Origin: Actinomycetota bacterium
GTDB taxonomy: Bacteria; Actinomycetota; Actinomycetes; Streptosporangiales; Streptosporangiaceae
Assembly: GCA_003140115.1 (NCBI GenBank)
Contig: PLIQ01000343.1
Span: 2,843 to 11,497, forward strand
DNA: 8,655 nt
Reading direction: 5' to 3'
Shown here piece by piece: positions 6,991 to 8,655 of the stretch (position 1 is the stretch's first letter; each line of letters begins with the position of its first letter). The notes below the pieces were generated by a model. That model had not been told where the DNA came from. It did not search any database and was given only the letters and a program-made list of their open reading frames with translations. The position numbers and the translations under genes are program-made.

Positions 6991-7029
6991 GCGGTCGGGT
7001 CCGCCCGCGGACCGTGCAGACCCGACCGC
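6991..7029 (-). terminator. Intercistronic stem-loop between binding-protein and permease genes
   Basis: Starting 5 nt after the binding-protein stop codon on the minus strand, a perfect 10-bp inverted repeat (GCGGTCGGGT at 6991-7000 and ACCCGACCGC at 7020-7029) encloses a second perfect 7-bp hairpin (6998-7004 with 7007-7013). The two share 3 bases, so they are partly alternative. No U-tract follows. The most likely role is a partial terminator or 3'-end mRNA stabiliser that gives more binding protein than permease, as in many binding-protein operons. Inferred from structure and position only. Confidence 0.65.
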
Positions 7030-7034
7030 GGTCA

Positions 7035-8318
7035 TCAGCCGCTAAGGCCCTGGAAGTAGCCCTTCGAGGTCACCCAGGTCGGGTCGGGCTGGGTGACGGC
7101 CCCGTTCTCGATCTGGTTCATGAGGTAGTAGTCGTTGCAGATCGCGGCCGCGCCCTTCAGCGCCTGCCCGTTGCACGTGTATGAGTGCGACAGGAAGTTC
7201 GGGTGCGTGCCTGACTTGAACGCGGCCAGGATGCTCGACGTCGTCGGCGTGCCCGAGATCGTGCTCAGCACCTGCTGGACGTTCATCACGGTGGCGAAGC
7301 CGGCCGTCGAGATCGAGTCGATCAGCGTGCCGGGTGCGGCCCACTTCTTCATCGCCGCCTCGAACAGTTGCGCCTGCTGGCTGGTCCCGCTCTGCAGCAT
7401 GAACGGCGAGGCGATGTACATGCCTTCGGCTCCGCCGGCCGCCGCGGCGATCACCGGCGGCGCGCTGCACGGGTCGATGCCCATGATCTTGCCGGTGAAG
7501 CCGACGGACTTGAGCGCCTTGAGTACGTTGCCGCAGCCGTTCGGCACGTCGACGTAGACGAGCTGGGCGCCGCTGCTCTCCACCAGGGCCGCCTGCGGGC
7601 TCGGGTCCGGCGAGGTCGGCGACAGCGGGATGTCATGGATCGTCGTCACCCCGGCCGCCTTGAACACCGGCGTGATCTGGGGCAGGATCGACTCGCCCTG
7701 AGCATTGCTGAAGTAGATCAGCGCGACACTCTTGATGCCCAGCGTCTTGCCCGCGTACACGGCAGCCGCCGCGTTGTCGCCCACGCTGACCGACCAGAAC
7801 TGGATCGAGTTCGACGCGGTCTCGGGGACCGGGGTGAACGGGATGCCGCCCAGGTAGGCCAGGTTGGCGTGCGCGTAGATCGGGATCGAGGCGGGCGCGC
7901 CGACGTCGGCCGCGCCCAGGATCGCCAGGGGGTGCGCGGCGACCAGCTGGTTAGCGCATCGCGCCGCGGTGGCCGGCGTGCCGTCGCCGGTGCACTCGTC
8001 GATCACGATCGGGTGCCCGTTGATGCCGTCGAGGTAGTTGTTGACGTAGTCGACCGCGGCGATCGCTCCCTGGCGTGCCTCGGGGAAGGTAACCGCGCCG
8101 GTCTCGTCGTTGATCATCCCGAAGGTGTACGGCGAGCCGGTCGCCTTCTTGGGGGTGCCGAACACCGAGGTGCTGGCCGCGGCCGTCGTGCTGCTCGACG
8201 CGGGCGTGCTCGTACTGCCCGAACTGCTCGAACCGCTTGAGCCGCTCGAACTGCAGGCCGCCGCGGTCAGCACGAGCACGGCGGCGCCTGTCACGCTGAG
8301 CCATCTATAAGGTTTCAT
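7035..8318 (-). CDS. Lipoprotein solute-binding protein of a LivJ/LivK-type ABC importer
   Basis: A 427-residue extracellular binding protein (type I periplasmic binding fold, Peripla_BP_6 group) that would capture the substrate for the adjacent permease. The N terminus is a lipoprotein signal: MKPYRW, a hydrophobic core, then LTAAAC with Cys22 as the lipidated residue (Ala at -3 is slightly unusual). A Ser/Thr-rich low-complexity spacer (23-52) separates the anchor from the domain, as in Gram-positive lipoproteins. The folded part begins at YTFGMINDETGA and includes EARQGAIAAVDYVN and GHPIVIDECTGDG, typical of the family. Six Cys residues remain after Cys22 (109, 121, 262, 284, 382, 394), in closely spaced pairs that suggest three disulfides. 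The start at 8318 is chosen because it begins a proper signal peptide; longer in-frame starts run back into the upstream ATPase gene. It lies 61 bp after the livF-type gene, so is probably co-transcribed. Confidence 0.93.
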   Translation of the reverse strand: MKPYRWLSVTGAAVLVLTAAACSSSGSSGSSSSGSTSTPASSSTTAAASTSVFGTPKKATGSPYTFGMINDETGAVTFPEARQGAIAAVDYVNNYLDGINGHPIVIDECTGDGTPATAARCANQLVAAHPLAILGAADVGAPASIPIYAHANLAYLGGIPFTPVPETASNSIQFWSVSVGDNAAAAVYAGKTLGIKSVALIYFSNAQGESILPQITPVFKAAGVTTIHDIPLSPTSPDPSPQAALVESSGAQLVYVDVPNGCGNVLKALKSVGFTGKIMGIDPCSAPPVIAAAAGGAEGMYIASPFMLQSGTSQQAQLFEAAMKKWAAPGTLIDSISTAGFATVMNVQQVLSTISGTPTTSSILAAFKSGTHPNFLSHSYTCNGQALKGAAAICNDYYLMNQIENGAVTQPDPTWVTSKGYFQGLSG

Positions 8319-8379
8319 CTGTGCTTCTTTCGGCGATGGTGTGTATCTGTGGTGCGGGATTGCCTGGAAGTCAGCCCGC

Positions 8380-8655
8380 TCAGGCGGCCGTCTCCCCGAG
8401 ATAGCTGGCGGCGAGCAGCTCACGCCGCCCGCGGAGCTCGGCGGCGGCGCCCTCAAGCTGGATCCGGCCGTGGGTCAAGATGTAGGCGCGGTCGGAGATC
8501 TCCAGCGCCAGCGCGACGTGCTGCTCGACGAACAGCACGCTGCTGCCCAGCTCGCTGGCCGCTCGCCGCAGGATCGGGAGCAGCCGCTCGACGATCACCG
8601 GAGCCAGCCCGAGGCTCATCTCGTCGACCAGCAGCAGCCGCGGCCGGGTGACCAG
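8380..8655 (-). CDS. livF: LivF-type ABC transporter ATP-binding protein, C-terminal part (5' end outside window)
   Basis: The last 91 residues of an ABC ATPase. The Walker B motif LLLVDE is followed by the D-loop region MSLGLAP, which is characteristic of LivF/LivG-type subunits (LDEPSxGLAP), with Met in place of the usual Pro. The switch (H-loop) His lies in SVLFVEQHVALALEISDRAYILTHG-like sequence (key residues VEQH), followed by the GRIQLEG hairpin and a short C-terminal tail ending GETAA. The short tail and VEQH favour LivF over LivG. The Walker A and signature motifs lie beyond the window edge. It would energise uptake through the fused permease at the inner face of the membrane. The transcript order ATPase, binding protein, permease suggests that livG lies further upstream. 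Confidence 0.92.
   Translation of the reverse strand: MVTRPRLLLVDEMSLGLAPVIVERLLPILRRAASELGSSVLFVEQHVALALEISDRAYILTHGRIQLEGAAAELRGRRELLAASYLGETAA

Noticed and set aside
8319..8456. Longer start for the solute-binding protein upstream of 8318
   Set aside because: The extra N-terminal residues are Pro/Arg-rich, would hide the signal peptide and would overlap the ATPase gene.

Overview
The base composition (very high G+C, G/C-ending codons, strong purine-rich ribosome-binding sites), a Gram-positive-type lipoprotein solute-binding protein and a fused LivH-LivM permease together suggest an actinomycete chromosome (Actinomycetota). The genus cannot be determined from the sequence.

Layout. Positions 1-761 (minus) hold a nearly complete short-chain dehydrogenase/reductase (SDR) whose last residues lie outside the window. 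It is divergent, across a 98-bp region with two inverted repeats, from a flavodoxin-fold NAD(P)H-dependent FMN reductase-like protein with a C-terminal Cys4 zinc-ribbon-like motif (860-1795, plus). That gene ends tail-to-tail with a family GH78 alpha-L-rhamnosidase (1785-4267, minus) whose reading frame is broken near 3310-3325. A second SDR (4297-4888, plus) starts 29 bp from the rhamnosidase start and is also frame-broken, near 4450-4460. Positions 4842-8655 (minus) carry a branched-chain-amino-acid-type (HAAT family) ABC transporter, in transcript order: the 3' end of a livF-type ATPase gene, a lipoprotein solute-binding protein, a perfect stem-loop, and a fused LivH-LivM permease.

How the parts may work together. 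The transporter would import a small, probably hydrophobic or amino-acid-like compound. The rhamnosidase has no signal peptide and would act in the cytoplasm. The SDRs and flavoprotein would supply redox steps. This is the look of a small catabolic island, but the substrate cannot be named. The rhamnosidase and the second SDR both appear to have lost an internal segment, about 60 and 45-48 residues respectively, with a frame change at the junction. Either the island is decaying or the assembly is collapsed at two places.

The most unusual points are the paired internal deletions in adjacent divergent genes, an SDR whose catalytic Tyr and Asn positions are His and Glu, the palindromes between that SDR and the zinc-ribbon flavoprotein, and the stem-loop between the binding-protein and permease genes. 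I saw no CRISPR array, tRNA, rRNA, insertion sequence or phage gene, and nothing that amounts to a clearly new system.
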